Below, piece after piece: positions 1 to 9,262 of a DNA stretch of 64,000 nucleotides. The translations under genes and the position numbers were made by a program. The stretch comes from Paenibacillus urinalis (lineage in GTDB: Bacteria > Bacillota > Bacilli > Paenibacillales > Paenibacillaceae): the NCBI RefSeq assembly GCF_028747985.1, contig NZ_CP118108.1, positions 1,741,501 through 1,805,500 on the forward strand. Direction: 5' to 3'. The notes under the pieces were generated by a model. The model searched no databases. It had not been told where the DNA came from and saw nothing but the letters and a program-made list of their open reading frames with translations. Every line of letters starts with the position of its first letter. Position 1 is the stretch's first letter.

Positions 1-92
1 GGTATTATCGATCGCTGAACAGCCACAGTTTACATAATGTAGTGTAGTTTAGCAGGACAGCATAGTTCAATTTAGGAAATAAGGTGAAATAA

Positions 93-1238
93 ATGACTTT
101 AATGAATCATGAAATGAAGAATATTCGTGCGCTTTCTCCGGCATATGATCCCTGGGATCCGATGATGTCGTTAAGAAAATATGGTAAGCATGTGCTCACC
201 AGCGTTGAAATGACTGTCACTCATTTATGCAATATGCGCTGCGAGCATTGTGCTGTCGGTGAGATGCTGGTTATGAGAGAGGCTCCCTCCATTCCAGTAT
301 CTCAAATGATTGAGGCGTTGGATCAGGTGGAGCATCTAGAGACGATTAGCCTGACGGGCGGGGAACCGAGCTTCTTGGAGAAAACAGTGGATGAAATGAT
401 TCTTCCTCTGCTCAAGTACGCCAAATCACGTGGGATCCGCTCACAGATCAACTCAAATTTGACGATGGATATTAGTCGATATGAGAAGCTGCTGCCCTAT
501 CTGGATGTTATGCATATTTCATTTAATTATTTGAATGCCTCTGACTTTCATGAGGTAGGATTTGCGAACACGAATCGCCCGGTCAGCTATAATACGGCAG
601 CCAAAATGTACGATCGCATGATGGAGAACTCCTTGAAGCTAAGCGAACAGGGAATGTTCATCTCTGCAGAATCAATGATTAATTATCGCACACATCAGAA
701 GCTGGGTGAGATCCACAAGCTCATAGGACAAATGGGAGCAAGAAGGCATGAGGTTCATCCTATGTATGCTTCAAACTTTGCTGAGTCACTACCTGTCTTG
801 TCGCTGGATGATATGCGTAACGCGATCCATGGACTGCTGGATGTGAGAGATCAGGACATGTGGATGCTCTTCGGAACACTGCCGTTCTATGCGTGCAATG
901 GGGGAGATGAGGATCGCAGGCTCATTTCCCGTCTATATAAAGAGCCGAATGTAACAGTAAGAAATGATCCGGATGGCCGCAATCGAGTGAATGTGAACAT
1001 GTTTACCGGCAACGTATACGTAACCGATTTTGCGGATATTCCGGAATTCGGAAATATTAAGAATGAGAGACTGGATGATATTTTCTCGGAATGGACTTCA
1101 AATCATCCATTGAATCAAACGGTGAATTGCTTCTGCGATGCAGCGAGCTGCTGTGGGCCTAATCTGCTCGTAAGAGATATGTATTACAAAGATATTGATT
1201 TCAAGACACGTAAGGCCTTTCCAAATATCATCGGATAG
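93..1238 (+). CDS. yfkAB: YfkAB-type radical SAM protein
   Basis: This gene encodes a 381-residue radical SAM protein of the YfkAB family, whose substrate is not known. The N-terminal third contains the CX3CX2C iron-sulfur motif (Cys46, Cys50, Cys53 in HLCNMRCEHC), followed by the glycine-rich SLTGGEPSF strand typical of SAM binding. Near the C terminus a second cysteine cluster (CFCDAASC, about residues 346-353) matches the CxCxxxxC signature that defines YfkAB and could hold an auxiliary cluster. The start at 93 is preceded by AAGGTG; a second ATG nine bases downstream is possible. The gene is followed by a hairpin terminator into whose 3' flank a group II intron is inserted. Family assignment is firm; function is unknown. 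Confidence 0.9.
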   Translation: MTLMNHEMKNIRALSPAYDPWDPMMSLRKYGKHVLTSVEMTVTHLCNMRCEHCAVGEMLVMREAPSIPVSQMIEALDQVEHLETISLTGGEPSFLEKTVDEMILPLLKYAKSRGIRSQINSNLTMDISRYEKLLPYLDVMHISFNYLNASDFHEVGFANTNRPVSYNTAAKMYDRMMENSLKLSEQGMFISAESMINYRTHQKLGEIHKLIGQMGARRHEVHPMYASNFAESLPVLSLDDMRNAIHGLLDVRDQDMWMLFGTLPFYACNGGDEDRRLISRLYKEPNVTVRNDPDGRNRVNVNMFTGNVYVTDFADIPEFGNIKNERLDDIFSEWTSNHPLNQTVNCFCDAASCCGPNLLVRDMYYKDIDFKTRKAFPNIIG

Positions 1239-1248
1239 TTTGTATACA

Positions 1249-1289
1249 AAGGGCTGCCACACCCATGAGGTGAGGCAGCCCTTAATTTA
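1249..1289 (+). terminator. yfkAB intrinsic terminator, intron target
   Basis: A 10-bp stem (AAGGGCTGCC at 1249-1258 with GGCAGCCCTT at 1274-1283) is followed by the T-rich stretch TTAATTTA. It ends exactly where the group II intron begins. Terminator hairpins are the known preferred target of bacterial class C group II introns. Confidence 0.75.
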
Positions 1290-3192
1290 GTGCGCCCGGC
1301 ATGGGCGATAGCTCGGCGGTGAAAGTCCGCTACAGGCTTGGCAGTAGGAACTGTTAGCCAAAGGCAAGGGTGTCCGCCGCGAGGCGGAATCTGAAGGAAG
1401 CCGGAGGCAAACCCTCGGTCTGACGAACAGGAATCACATACAAGGCATGACGGGACGGACGAGCTTGCTAATCAAAGCGAAGTCCAATACTGCCCGAATC
1501 CCGGCATGTAAATGTGGCAGATGGATGAGGGGAAGGCTATCGCTCTTACCCGGGGAGGTCTCACAGACGTCCGGTAGGAAAAAAAAAAAATCCGAAAAGA
1601 CGGAGTAAAGCTTGCTGTGAGAAGTCAGCAGAGGCCATAGTACCGAGAAGTTTTTTTTCGGGAAGGGCCGAACAATCGTAAGCCTCGAGTATAGACTGGA
1701 AGGAGCATCGGCACGATGAAAGCAGAATACCGAAAGGGCTGCCTGCAAAGGGATAGCATGGAATGCGAAGAGTATGCGGGAGCGCGGAGTGCCGGCACTC
1801 GGGAACGTAGAGAAAGAGGCGGTGCAACGGACATGCTTGAGAGGATACTAAACAGGGATAACCTGAACAAGGCCTACAAGCGGGTCAAACGTAATCACGG
1901 AGCACCGGGAATCGATGGAATGACAGTCGAGGAGGCACTACCGTGGTTACGGGAACACAGAGAGGGGCTTTTGGAAAGTATCCGGGACGGAAGCTACAAA
2001 CCAAACCCGGTACGGCGTAAAGAAATCCCGAAACCAGATGGAAGTGGAGTGCGGAAGCTCGGTATCCCTACGGTAATAGACCGCGTGATTCAGCAAGCGA
2101 TATCGCAGCAGCTACAACCCCTGTTCGAACCGTTATTCGCGGAAGGAAGCTATGGCTACCGCCCTGGGCGGAGTGCGCAGCAAGCCATTCGCAAAGTAAA
2201 AGAGTATGCGGAGCAGGGATACGACTACGCAGTAGAAATCGATCTATCCAAATATTTTGACACGCTGAACCATGAGCTGCTTATGAATCTTTTGCGCAAA
2301 CAAATCCAGGACAAGCGGGTAACTGATCTGATCAAGAAGTATCTCAAAAGCGGGGTCATGGAGCACGGAGTGCGGCGCGAAACGGAAGAAGGATCACCTC
2401 AAGGTGGCCCGCTATCGCCGCTGCTGGCGAATATCTATTTGAATGAGTTCGACCAAGAGATGAAAAGCCGAGAAGTGAATGTGATCCGCTACGCAGATGA
2501 CATTGTAGTGCTGGCGAAAAGCAAACGTGCAGCAACGCGGCTGTTGGAGTCCTGCCAGAAGTATCTAGAGAAGCGAATGAAACTTCAGATAAATCGACGG
2601 AAAAGCAAAGTCGTAAGCATCGTGGCCCGAAAGCATTTTAAATTCCTTGGTTTTGCTCTGGGAAAGAGCAGGGACCGAGTACACATCCGCGCCCATGGAC
2701 AATCTCTTGCGAAAGCAAAGAAGAAACTGAAGGAACTCACGAAACGCAGCCAGGGCAAGAATGTCCGTCAAGTGATGGAGCAGGTGAAGGTCTATATTCG
2801 CGGCTGGATAGGTTACTTCTACGTAGCGGACATGAAACGGACTCTGCAGAGATGGAACGAATGGTTGAGAAGACGATTCCGTATGTACATCTGGAAACAA
2901 TGGAAGAAGCCAAGAACAAAGGCGCAAAACCTGCGAAAACTGGGAATACCGGAGTGGCAGGCCTACCAATGGGCAAACTCACGACTGGGATACTGGCGCA
3001 TCGCCGGAAGCCCGGTGTTGTCTCGTTCCATAACAAACAAAAGGCTCGCACAAGCAGGGTATTATGACTTCCCTGCTCAGTACGAGCATTTACGTAACTT
3101 GCACTTAAGCGGTTGAACCGCCGTATACCGAACGGTACGTACGGTGGTGTGAGAGGTCGGCTACTCAATTAATGGGTAGCCTCCTACTCGAT
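1290..3192 (+). mobile_element. Group II intron, probably class C
   Basis: The 5' boundary GTGCGCCCGGC at 1290 matches the group II GUGYG start, and the following domain I sequence (GTGAAAGTCCGC, AGTAGGAACTG) is typical. The 3' end carries a domain V hairpin: ACCGCCGTA at about 3116 pairs across a GAAC loop with TACGGTGGT. It is followed by a short domain VI hairpin (GGCTAC/GTAGCC) and the terminal CCTACTCGAT. The intron encodes a reverse transcriptase without an HNH domain and sits directly after a terminator stem; both traits point to class C. Its last base lies next to the stop codon of the convergent P-type ATPase. Boundaries are inferred from conserved ends, so a shift of one or two bases is possible. 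Confidence 0.88.
1716..3116 (+). CDS. ltrA: Group II intron reverse transcriptase/maturase
   Basis: This 466-residue intron-encoded protein supports splicing and retrohoming of the surrounding intron. The fingers-palm region holds the standard motifs RKLGIPTVIDRVIQQA, GSYGYRPGRSAQQA, VEIDLSKYFDTLNH, EGSPQGGPLSPLLANIYL and the catalytic YADD (Tyr259-Asp262). The C-terminal maturase (X) domain includes the GWIGYFYVADMK segment. There is no HNH endonuclease, as in class C introns. GGAAGGAG at 1699-1706 supports ATG 1716, although 1758 or 1833 would also give an intact RT domain. No frameshift is seen, so the protein looks functional. It is not a retron or diversity-generating RT, because it lies inside a recognisable ribozyme. 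Confidence 0.93.
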   Translation: MKAEYRKGCLQRDSMECEEYAGARSAGTRERRERGGATDMLERILNRDNLNKAYKRVKRNHGAPGIDGMTVEEALPWLREHREGLLESIRDGSYKPNPVRRKEIPKPDGSGVRKLGIPTVIDRVIQQAISQQLQPLFEPLFAEGSYGYRPGRSAQQAIRKVKEYAEQGYDYAVEIDLSKYFDTLNHELLMNLLRKQIQDKRVTDLIKKYLKSGVMEHGVRRETEEGSPQGGPLSPLLANIYLNEFDQEMKSREVNVIRYADDIVVLAKSKRAATRLLESCQKYLEKRMKLQINRRKSKVVSIVARKHFKFLGFALGKSRDRVHIRAHGQSLAKAKKKLKELTKRSQGKNVRQVMEQVKVYIRGWIGYFYVADMKRTLQRWNEWLRRRFRMYIWKQWKKPRTKAQNLRKLGIPEWQAYQWANSRLGYWRIAGSPVLSRSITNKRLAQAGYYDFPAQYEHLRNLHLSG

Positions 3193-5841
3193 TTAATTAC
3201 GCTGAGCTGTTGTATTGCGGATCAATTTCATAATCTCCATCAGAATTACAGCACCCAGCGCTAAGCCAGCGGCTATGAAGAACTCATTCCAGCCAAATGC
3301 ATCAGGAATAGAGAAGATTCCTCGCACACCTGGAATCAAGGTGACAGCGTACAGCACGAAGCATACAGCTACAGCACCGAGGACATATTTGTTCGAGAAT
3401 AGCCCGACTTGGAAAATCGTCTGCTGTGTTGAGCGTGCAGCGAACGTTTGCAGGGTGCGGGCCAGTATTAAGGTTGTAAAGGCCATTGCAACGCTCATCT
3501 CAGGTGAATGGGATAGACCGATATATTGTGATGTAATAACGGCAATCCCGATAAGGATTCCTCGTGTGAGCACAGCGCTGAGCGTGCCTCCCGCAAAGAT
3601 CCCTTCGTTGATGTCCCTTGGCTTGCGAGACATGACGTTCGGCTCCGGTTTTTCCATACCAAGTGCAATCGCTGGAAGGGAATCATTGGCTAGGTTAATG
3701 AATAGAAGCTGTATTGCTGTGAAAGGATTGATCCAGTCAACGATGAGCGCGAACAGGATGGCGATGATCGCACCCAGATTTCCTGCAAATAAATATGCGA
3801 TCGCTTTTTTAATATTATCAAACACGGTTCTGCCGACACCGACGGCCTTAACAATGGACACGAAGTTGTCGTCCGTCAGAATCATCGCCGCGGAATCCTT
3901 GGCTACATCCGTTCCGCTGCCCATGGCAACCCCGATATCGGCTTGCTTCAGGGCCGGGGCATCGTTAACGCCGTCCCCAGTCATGGCAGCGATATTTCCT
4001 TTCTTCTGCCAGGCACGTACAATCCTTATCTTGTTCTCTGGTGATACGCGGGCATAGACCGATATATTCTCAAGCTTCTGATCCAGCTCTTCCTCAGACA
4101 TCGCGTCCAGCTCTTGTCCTGTTACGGCGATATCATGGTCATCCATCAGACCGATATCACGCCCAATGGCCTGCGCAGTCGTCTTGTGGTCGCCTGTAAT
4201 CATTACCGTACGTATGCCGGCCTTCTTCGATTCAATAATTGAATCGTATACTTCTTCACGCGGCGGGTCGATCATGGCAGTCAGACCTACTAGGGTTAGA
4301 TCATACTCATCCTCAACACCAAGCTCATTTTTATCACTTGGTATTGTTTTATAAGCATAAGCTAACACGCGAAGTGCTCTTTCAGAGAAATTCTCATTTG
4401 CTTCCTGGAACTGAGTGAGCAGCTCGTCTGTGAGCGGAACCTGCTCTCCCTTCATAAATACATGCTTGCAACGGCTGAATAATACATCAGGACCGCCTTT
4501 AGTTAATATTGCTTTTTGACCGGCAAAGGTATGGATGGTAGACATCAGCTTTCGATCGGAATCGAATGGAATCTCTGCTTCTCTTGGAAACTGATCACGA
4601 ATTTCACGATAGTGCTTGTTCTTGCTGTTACTGAATGCAATGAGTGCAATCTCGGTCGGATCTCCCAGCTCCTTACCTTCCTCATTAATATGAGAATCGT
4701 TGCACAATACCGCAATATGAAGAAGCCGGCGTTCTGCATCATTCCATTCCTGCGGGTTATCCGGGAACTCTTCCTTAGCTCCTTCGGGCAGGAAGTAATC
4801 AACAACGGTCATTCGATTCTGTGTTAGTGTACCTGTCTTATCTGTACAGATAACACTCGCGGAGCCCAGCGATTCTACCGCCGGCAATTTGCGGATAATG
4901 GCGTGCTGCTTTGCCATTTTGTTGGTTCCCACAGAGAGTACGATCGTCACAATCGAAGAGAGGGCCTCGGGAATCGCAGCAACCGCTACGGCAACAGCAA
5001 ACATTAGCGCGTTAAGGATAGAGCTCGTAACATCTCCTGTATCATTTGACAGCCAGATGCGACCAGCCTCAACACCGAATATAATGATCGAGAGGATGAG
5101 AATAAACACACCCAGCTTCTTACTGAATTTATCAAGCTTGCGCTGAAGAGGTGTTTGTTTCATCTCCGCAGTTTCAATGAGCCCGGCGATCTTACCAATC
5201 TCGGTATTGCCAGCAGTTGCGGTGACGACGACCGTTCCCCGTCCATACACGGTTAGTGCACCGCTGAATACCATATTACGCCGATCTCCGAGAGCTGCAT
5301 CTCCTTCGATCGGGTCCGTATGCTTCTCCACGGCTTCAGACTCGCCAGTCAGCATACCCTCATTCACTTTAAGGCTGCCGGATTCGATAATGCGTCCATC
5401 TGCAGGTACGTAGTCACCTGCTTCCAGAATGACAATATCGCCGGGTACAAGCTCCCTTGCCGGAATGGTAACTCGTGCTCCTGCACGGATAACCTTGGCC
5501 TCTGGAGCAGATAAATTACGAAGCGCATCGAGAGAGCTCTCAGCCTTTCGAGTCTGCACAACACTGACGATAGCATTAAGAATTAGTACAAGGAATATAA
5601 TAAGTGATTCAATGAATTGTCCAAGAATCAGCTGCACAATCGCCGCAATCAGCAGGACGATCACCATAGGGTCCTTGAAGTTTTCAAGAAACAGCTTCCA
5701 GATGGGATCTCGATCCTTTGCTTTTAGTTCATTGTATCCTGTTGTTTCAATTCGCTTCTGTGCTTCTTCCTTCGACAGGCCCTCTAAGCTGCTGTTCACT
5801 TCACGCAGAACTTCCTCTTTATCTATTTGGTAGTATTTCAA
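3193..5841 (-). CDS. Ca2+-type P-type ATPase (PMCA/SERCA-like)
   Basis: This 882-residue protein is a complete P2-type cation ATPase, most similar in layout to bacterial calcium pumps such as YloB or LMCA1. Visible parts are the actuator motif MLTGESEAV, the phosphorylation site CTDKTGTLT (Asp334), the nucleotide-domain KGGPDVLFSRC region, the hinge MTGDGVNDAPALK, and about ten membrane segments. Membrane residues AAIPEA in M4 and NLANDSLPA in M6 suit a Ca2+ site, but Mn2+ cannot be excluded. Translation starts at a TTG preceded by AAAGGAG. The stop codon abuts the 3' end of the group II intron, so the intron lies immediately downstream. The opposite-strand frames within it are shadows. Confidence 0.9.
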   Translation of the reverse strand: MKYYQIDKEEVLREVNSSLEGLSKEEAQKRIETTGYNELKAKDRDPIWKLFLENFKDPMVIVLLIAAIVQLILGQFIESLIIFLVLILNAIVSVVQTRKAESSLDALRNLSAPEAKVIRAGARVTIPARELVPGDIVILEAGDYVPADGRIIESGSLKVNEGMLTGESEAVEKHTDPIEGDAALGDRRNMVFSGALTVYGRGTVVVTATAGNTEIGKIAGLIETAEMKQTPLQRKLDKFSKKLGVFILILSIIIFGVEAGRIWLSNDTGDVTSSILNALMFAVAVAVAAIPEALSSIVTIVLSVGTNKMAKQHAIIRKLPAVESLGSASVICTDKTGTLTQNRMTVVDYFLPEGAKEEFPDNPQEWNDAERRLLHIAVLCNDSHINEEGKELGDPTEIALIAFSNSKNKHYREIRDQFPREAEIPFDSDRKLMSTIHTFAGQKAILTKGGPDVLFSRCKHVFMKGEQVPLTDELLTQFQEANENFSERALRVLAYAYKTIPSDKNELGVEDEYDLTLVGLTAMIDPPREEVYDSIIESKKAGIRTVMITGDHKTTAQAIGRDIGLMDDHDIAVTGQELDAMSEEELDQKLENISVYARVSPENKIRIVRAWQKKGNIAAMTGDGVNDAPALKQADIGVAMGSGTDVAKDSAAMILTDDNFVSIVKAVGVGRTVFDNIKKAIAYLFAGNLGAIIAILFALIVDWINPFTAIQLLFINLANDSLPAIALGMEKPEPNVMSRKPRDINEGIFAGGTLSAVLTRGILIGIAVITSQYIGLSHSPEMSVAMAFTTLILARTLQTFAARSTQQTIFQVGLFSNKYVLGAVAVCFVLYAVTLIPGVRGIFSIPDAFGWNEFFIAAGLALGAVILMEIMKLIRNTTAQRN

Positions 5842-6190
5842 GCGTTAAGACTCCTTTCCATTCTCCTATTTTAGTATTTGCTCCTGCTCCTACAGCCCGC
5901 ATATGTATGTGGAACCTAGAACTCTAAGAGAGCTTGACAGTATAATTTCTCCCTTTTCTCCTTTCCTTATCCTTCGCCATTATATATACCCTTTTTTCCT
6001 CAAGATGAAAGATGAAACTAAAAGTATAGTACGAAGGTTCAACACACAGAATAAACGGAAGCAGGACTGAAAATTTACATTTGAAAGGTTTACATGTGGG
6101 AGCTGGAATGCTTATCATAGACAGGTGGACTTACGACTAAATCATTCGTAATAGCAAACTTATATTTAATAGAATAGGGGATGCGGACTA
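5842..6190. other. Intergenic region between divergent genes
   Basis: This 349-base stretch separates the ATPase and HAD genes. A possible plus-strand promoter is listed separately. The minus strand has a 19-codon frame ending near 5936 that starts MAKDKERRKG after a GAGG-like sequence, but nothing else supports it as a gene. No RNA gene or repeat was recognised. Confidence 0.4.
6089..6118 (+). promoter_or_regulatory. Candidate sigma-A promoter for HAD gene
   Basis: TTTACA at 6089-6094 and TATCAT at 6113-6118 are spaced by 18 bases, about 70 bases before the GTG start of the HAD gene. Pattern match only. Confidence 0.3.
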
Positions 6191-6877
6191 GTGGAAAAAA
6201 GGATCATACTGAATAAACCCGAGGCAATGATTTTTGATATGGACGGAACACTGTTTCAGACGGAATCGCTGCTCGTTCCTGTGTACCATAAAATGTTTGA
6301 TATTTTAAGAGAAGAAGGACATCACGAAGGAGCGACACCGCCTGAAGAGCTTATTCTCGGCAGTCTGGGCATGCTGCTTCCTGATATATGGAAGCGGGTA
6401 ATACCCAATTCAACAGAGGCAGCGAAGCTGCGTGCCGATGAACTGTTGCTGCAGCTCGAGCTGGAAGGATTAGAGCAGGGGATAGGTGTACTATATCCTG
6501 GGGTGGTTGATACGCTTAAGGCACTGCATGATTACGGTGTGAAGCTGTTTGTTGCAAGTAATGGACTGGAGCATTATGTAAAGGGTGTCGCCAAAGCTTA
6601 TGGTATTGCACATCTGTTTGATGATCTGTATAGTGCCGGAGAGTATGCAACAGCATCAAAGGTTGATCTGGTCAAGCTATTGTTAGATAAACACAATATT
6701 CGTTCGGCATGGATGGTAGGAGACCGATCCTCTGATGTCGAAGCAGGCGTGGAGAATGGACAAACAGTGATTGGCTGCGCTTATGCAGGGTTTGGGCGCG
6801 AGGATGAATTGAAGGGCTCAAATGCGCTTCTAAATGACTTTACAGAATTGTTGACCTTGTATAAACAAGCTGAATAG
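6191..6877 (+). CDS. HAD-superfamily hydrolase (phosphatase-like)
   Basis: This 228-residue protein is a HAD-family hydrolase of the beta-phosphoglucomutase/phosphoglycolate phosphatase type. It shows motif I FDMDGT (nucleophile Asp), motif II VASNG, a helical cap between them, and motif IV GDRSSDVEAG. The substrate cannot be told from sequence. The start is GTG at 6191, with AGGGGAT upstream. It is transcribed away from the ATPase and ends at a hairpin shared with the convergent YheC/YheD operon. Confidence 0.85.
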   Translation: MEKRIILNKPEAMIFDMDGTLFQTESLLVPVYHKMFDILREEGHHEGATPPEELILGSLGMLLPDIWKRVIPNSTEAAKLRADELLLQLELEGLEQGIGVLYPGVVDTLKALHDYGVKLFVASNGLEHYVKGVAKAYGIAHLFDDLYSAGEYATASKVDLVKLLLDKHNIRSAWMVGDRSSDVEAGVENGQTVIGCAYAGFGREDELKGSNALLNDFTELLTLYKQAE

Positions 6878-6905
6878 TAATGAATAACTGCTTATAGAAA
6901 TGAGT

Positions 6906-6983
6906 AAACCGCATATGAAATCCCCTTTGGACGTTGTCAATTGCTTTCAAGCTTTCGAAGGGAATTACGCATATGCGGTTTCT
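6906..6983. terminator. Bidirectional terminator-like hairpin
   Basis: The arms AAACCGCATATG (6906-6917) and CATATGCGGTTT (6970-6981) form a long stem with an inner CCCCTT/AAGGG pairing. It lies between two convergent genes. Confidence 0.6.
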
Positions 6984-7017
6984 TAACTCATATAATCAAT
7001 GATGAGGCATAGGACAA

Positions 7018-8118
7018 TTATGAACTCCTCTGCTTATATAACCACAGAGAGTATTCCAGCGGTTTCACAATCGCTTGCTTGTAAACCTCATTCTGGCCAA
7101 TTTGTGCAAAGACTTCCCTTGCAGGCTTCGGATTTACCTCAATCAGATAAATATCGCCGTTCTTGTCAATGGCAATATCGAGTGCCAACTCACATAATGC
7201 ACCATAAGTGGCTTCTAAATATTTTGCAACATCGACTCCAAAGTGCTCGACAGCAGCACGAACCTCTGCTCTCTTATCCGAATCGGTAATCCACTGTGTT
7301 AATAGTTCATTCATTTCAATCGCTGTTCCCCCGCCATGAAGATTGGAAGTGACACTCTTATGTCCTCCGATCCGACCGGCACAGCCAGTGAATTCCCATA
7401 TCCCCTCTTGATTCTTCTGAACCAGCATCCTGTAATCATGCACCCGTCCACTGGCTAGCTGGAGCTGAACCCCTTCCTGGATAATGTATCGGCTCCTGAC
7501 TTCCCAATTCTTCAGCAGCTTAGGGAGCAGCTTATAGTGCATCTGTCTCGGCTCCAGAATCTGCCGTTGATGATCTCTGCCTTGAACGAGCAGGAGGCCG
7601 TCCTTGGTTAATCGTTCGATTCTGAGAATTCCGCGGCCCCCTGTTCCGTTAATCGGCTTAATATACAGCAGACTGTGTTTCATGAGCATGCTCTTCAGAT
7701 CTGCATTACTGCTGTACAATTTGGTGTCCAGTAGATAGGGTCTGAATCGCTGTTTCTTATGCAGTACCTGATGTATAGTCCACTTATTGCGTAATGGCCG
7801 ATTCAAGAAGAGGAGATGCGCATACTTTTGTCTGAAAAGTCTGAGCTCTTGGAAACGGGCACTCCGCTGGATTCTGCACCGGTCAAATATCATATCAGGG
7901 AACTTTCGCCATTTTCGAGCCCATCGTTTATGCTCTGTCTCATAAATCAGGGCATGAATCATCTCTTTGGACGGATGGACATCGGATGGAGTGAATACAT
8001 AAACATCGAGTCCGAGCCGTTCGCCTTCCGAAATCATTCGCTCGTATATTTTCTTTTCTTCGAGTTGTTTTTTGTCGTTGAGGTACAGTGTCAGTATGCC
8101 TAAGACAGGTGACGGCAT
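7018..8118 (-). CDS. YheC/YheD family coat-associated ATP-grasp protein (1)
   Basis: This is the last gene of a five-gene run of YheC/YheD paralogues. The 366-residue product has the ATP-grasp layout of the family: a short Rossmann-like start (VLGILTLYL), a central ATP-binding part (LYIKPINGTGGRGILRI), and the C-terminal metal-binding strands ELALDIAIDKNG and IEVNPKPA. The start at 8118 is chosen because AAGGTGAT lies seven bases upstream; a longer frame begins at 8145. B. subtilis YheC and YheD are linked to the endospore coat, but no reaction is known. It ends at the hairpin shared with the HAD gene. Confidence 0.85.
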   Translation of the reverse strand: MPSPVLGILTLYLNDKKQLEEKKIYERMISEGERLGLDVYVFTPSDVHPSKEMIHALIYETEHKRWARKWRKFPDMIFDRCRIQRSARFQELRLFRQKYAHLLFLNRPLRNKWTIHQVLHKKQRFRPYLLDTKLYSSNADLKSMLMKHSLLYIKPINGTGGRGILRIERLTKDGLLLVQGRDHQRQILEPRQMHYKLLPKLLKNWEVRSRYIIQEGVQLQLASGRVHDYRMLVQKNQEGIWEFTGCAGRIGGHKSVTSNLHGGGTAIEMNELLTQWITDSDKRAEVRAAVEHFGVDVAKYLEATYGALCELALDIAIDKNGDIYLIEVNPKPAREVFAQIGQNEVYKQAIVKPLEYSLWLYKQRSS

Positions 8119-8156
8119 AGAATGATCACCTTCTTTGATAGTCAAATTTGGATGGT

Positions 8157-9262
8157 TTATCCATTTTGCTTCGCTAGGTGCGTACAGTATTGGATTAACC
8201 GTTCAAGCGATCTTTTGCGAATAGCAGGTTCATCAAATTTCATCGGCTTGGAATTGGCTTCAAAAAACCATATGCCTCCGTCCTGGTCAATGCCGAGATC
8301 CATCGACATTTCACCCAAGGCGTGACCCGATGATTTCTCTATCTGTCTGGCAATTTCCAAAGCGGTGCTTTTTACATCGTTGAGAATGTTACTGGCCAGC
8401 TGTGTGTCAAATACGCTGCTGAGAAGCAGGATCGGATCTTCAATACTGCCTCCGCGCGGAACGTGAGTCGTGATGCTTCTGCGGCCGGCCAGGCGGGCTC
8501 CTACACCGGTCATGCGCCACTGACCATTCGCATTTTTTTGCACAAGAACCCGAAGATCGAAGGGACGTCCTCCATATTCGGCCAGCTCAATACCTTGTTG
8601 GATTATATAGTCGTTTTGTTTAATACTGCGCTTAATTTTCTTCCATAACGACTCCAGATTAGAGGATTTATAGGTTGTGCTCTTGGATTGATCCTGGATC
8701 TTGAGCTTATAGGGAAGCTTATCTTCCTCACGATATTGAAGGGTCATTATCCCTTTACCGGCCTTTCCGCTTTCTGGCTTAAGGTATACAGTAGGGTGGG
8801 ATTGAAGAATGCTGCTGATTACAGAAGACGATTTGAGCTTACGAGTATGGGGGACAAATGATACGGTTGACCTCGCTTTGCTCAGCCATTCAAACAATTC
8901 CCATTTGTTGAAAAAGTAAGGATTATACAGATTGATTTTGGGATGAGCGATACATTCCTTGATTTTTTTTTGCACCAGCGGCCGGCTCTCATCTTCACGA
9001 AGAGGAATCCGATTGTAAACAATGTTGGGTGGTGGGTACCGGCCCTGGAGCCATTCCTTCCGCTCTGCACTGTACTTGTATCCTTTAATGAAGTCGGCGG
9101 ACAGGTTCAGATCGCGAACCGTAACGACATAGACCTGACACCCCAATTGTTCGCCTGTTTTGATAATGTCTTTAAAATTTTTATGGTTCCCTCGGAATTT
9201 TCTCTTTCTATCATAAACAGTTAATATGGCGATCGTTGGCTTTGTGTTTTTTTTGCCTCCAA
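8157..9262 (-). CDS. YheC/YheD family protein (2), start frameshifted
   Basis: This YheC/YheD ATP-grasp paralogue shows the family motifs YLKPESGKAGKGIMTL, a DLRVLVQKN segment and the C-terminal DLGIDQDGG and FEANSKP. The open frame runs up to 9404 but would overlap the upstream gene by about 140 bases, and no ATG, GTG or TTG lies in frame near the expected N terminus (KPTIAILTVYD). A TTG at 9262-9260, directly after the upstream TAA and preceded by AGAAGGAAAG, is the natural start. It is out of frame by one base because of an A8 run (plus-strand T8 at 9247-9254). With A9 the gene would be 1107 bases, 368 codons, matching the 366-residue paralogues. This may be a sequence error, slippage or a real mutation. 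Confidence 0.75.

Noticed and set aside
1434..1870. Several minus-strand frames in the intron 5' part
   Set aside because: The region is ribozyme domains I-III; the frames overlap each other and lack ribosome binding sites.
1716..3116. Reverse transcriptase as part of a retron or diversity-generating system
   Set aside because: Group II ribozyme ends, domain V and a maturase domain explain it; there are no msr/msd or template-repeat pairs.
3215..4057. 280-codon plus-strand frame opposite the P-type ATPase
   Set aside because: It is antisense to a complete, motif-rich ATPase, and its sequence resembles no protein.
5936..5992. Short minus-strand frame starting MAKDKERRKG
   Set aside because: Only about 18 residues, no homologue recognised, and the Shine-Dalgarno-like purine tract can occur by chance.
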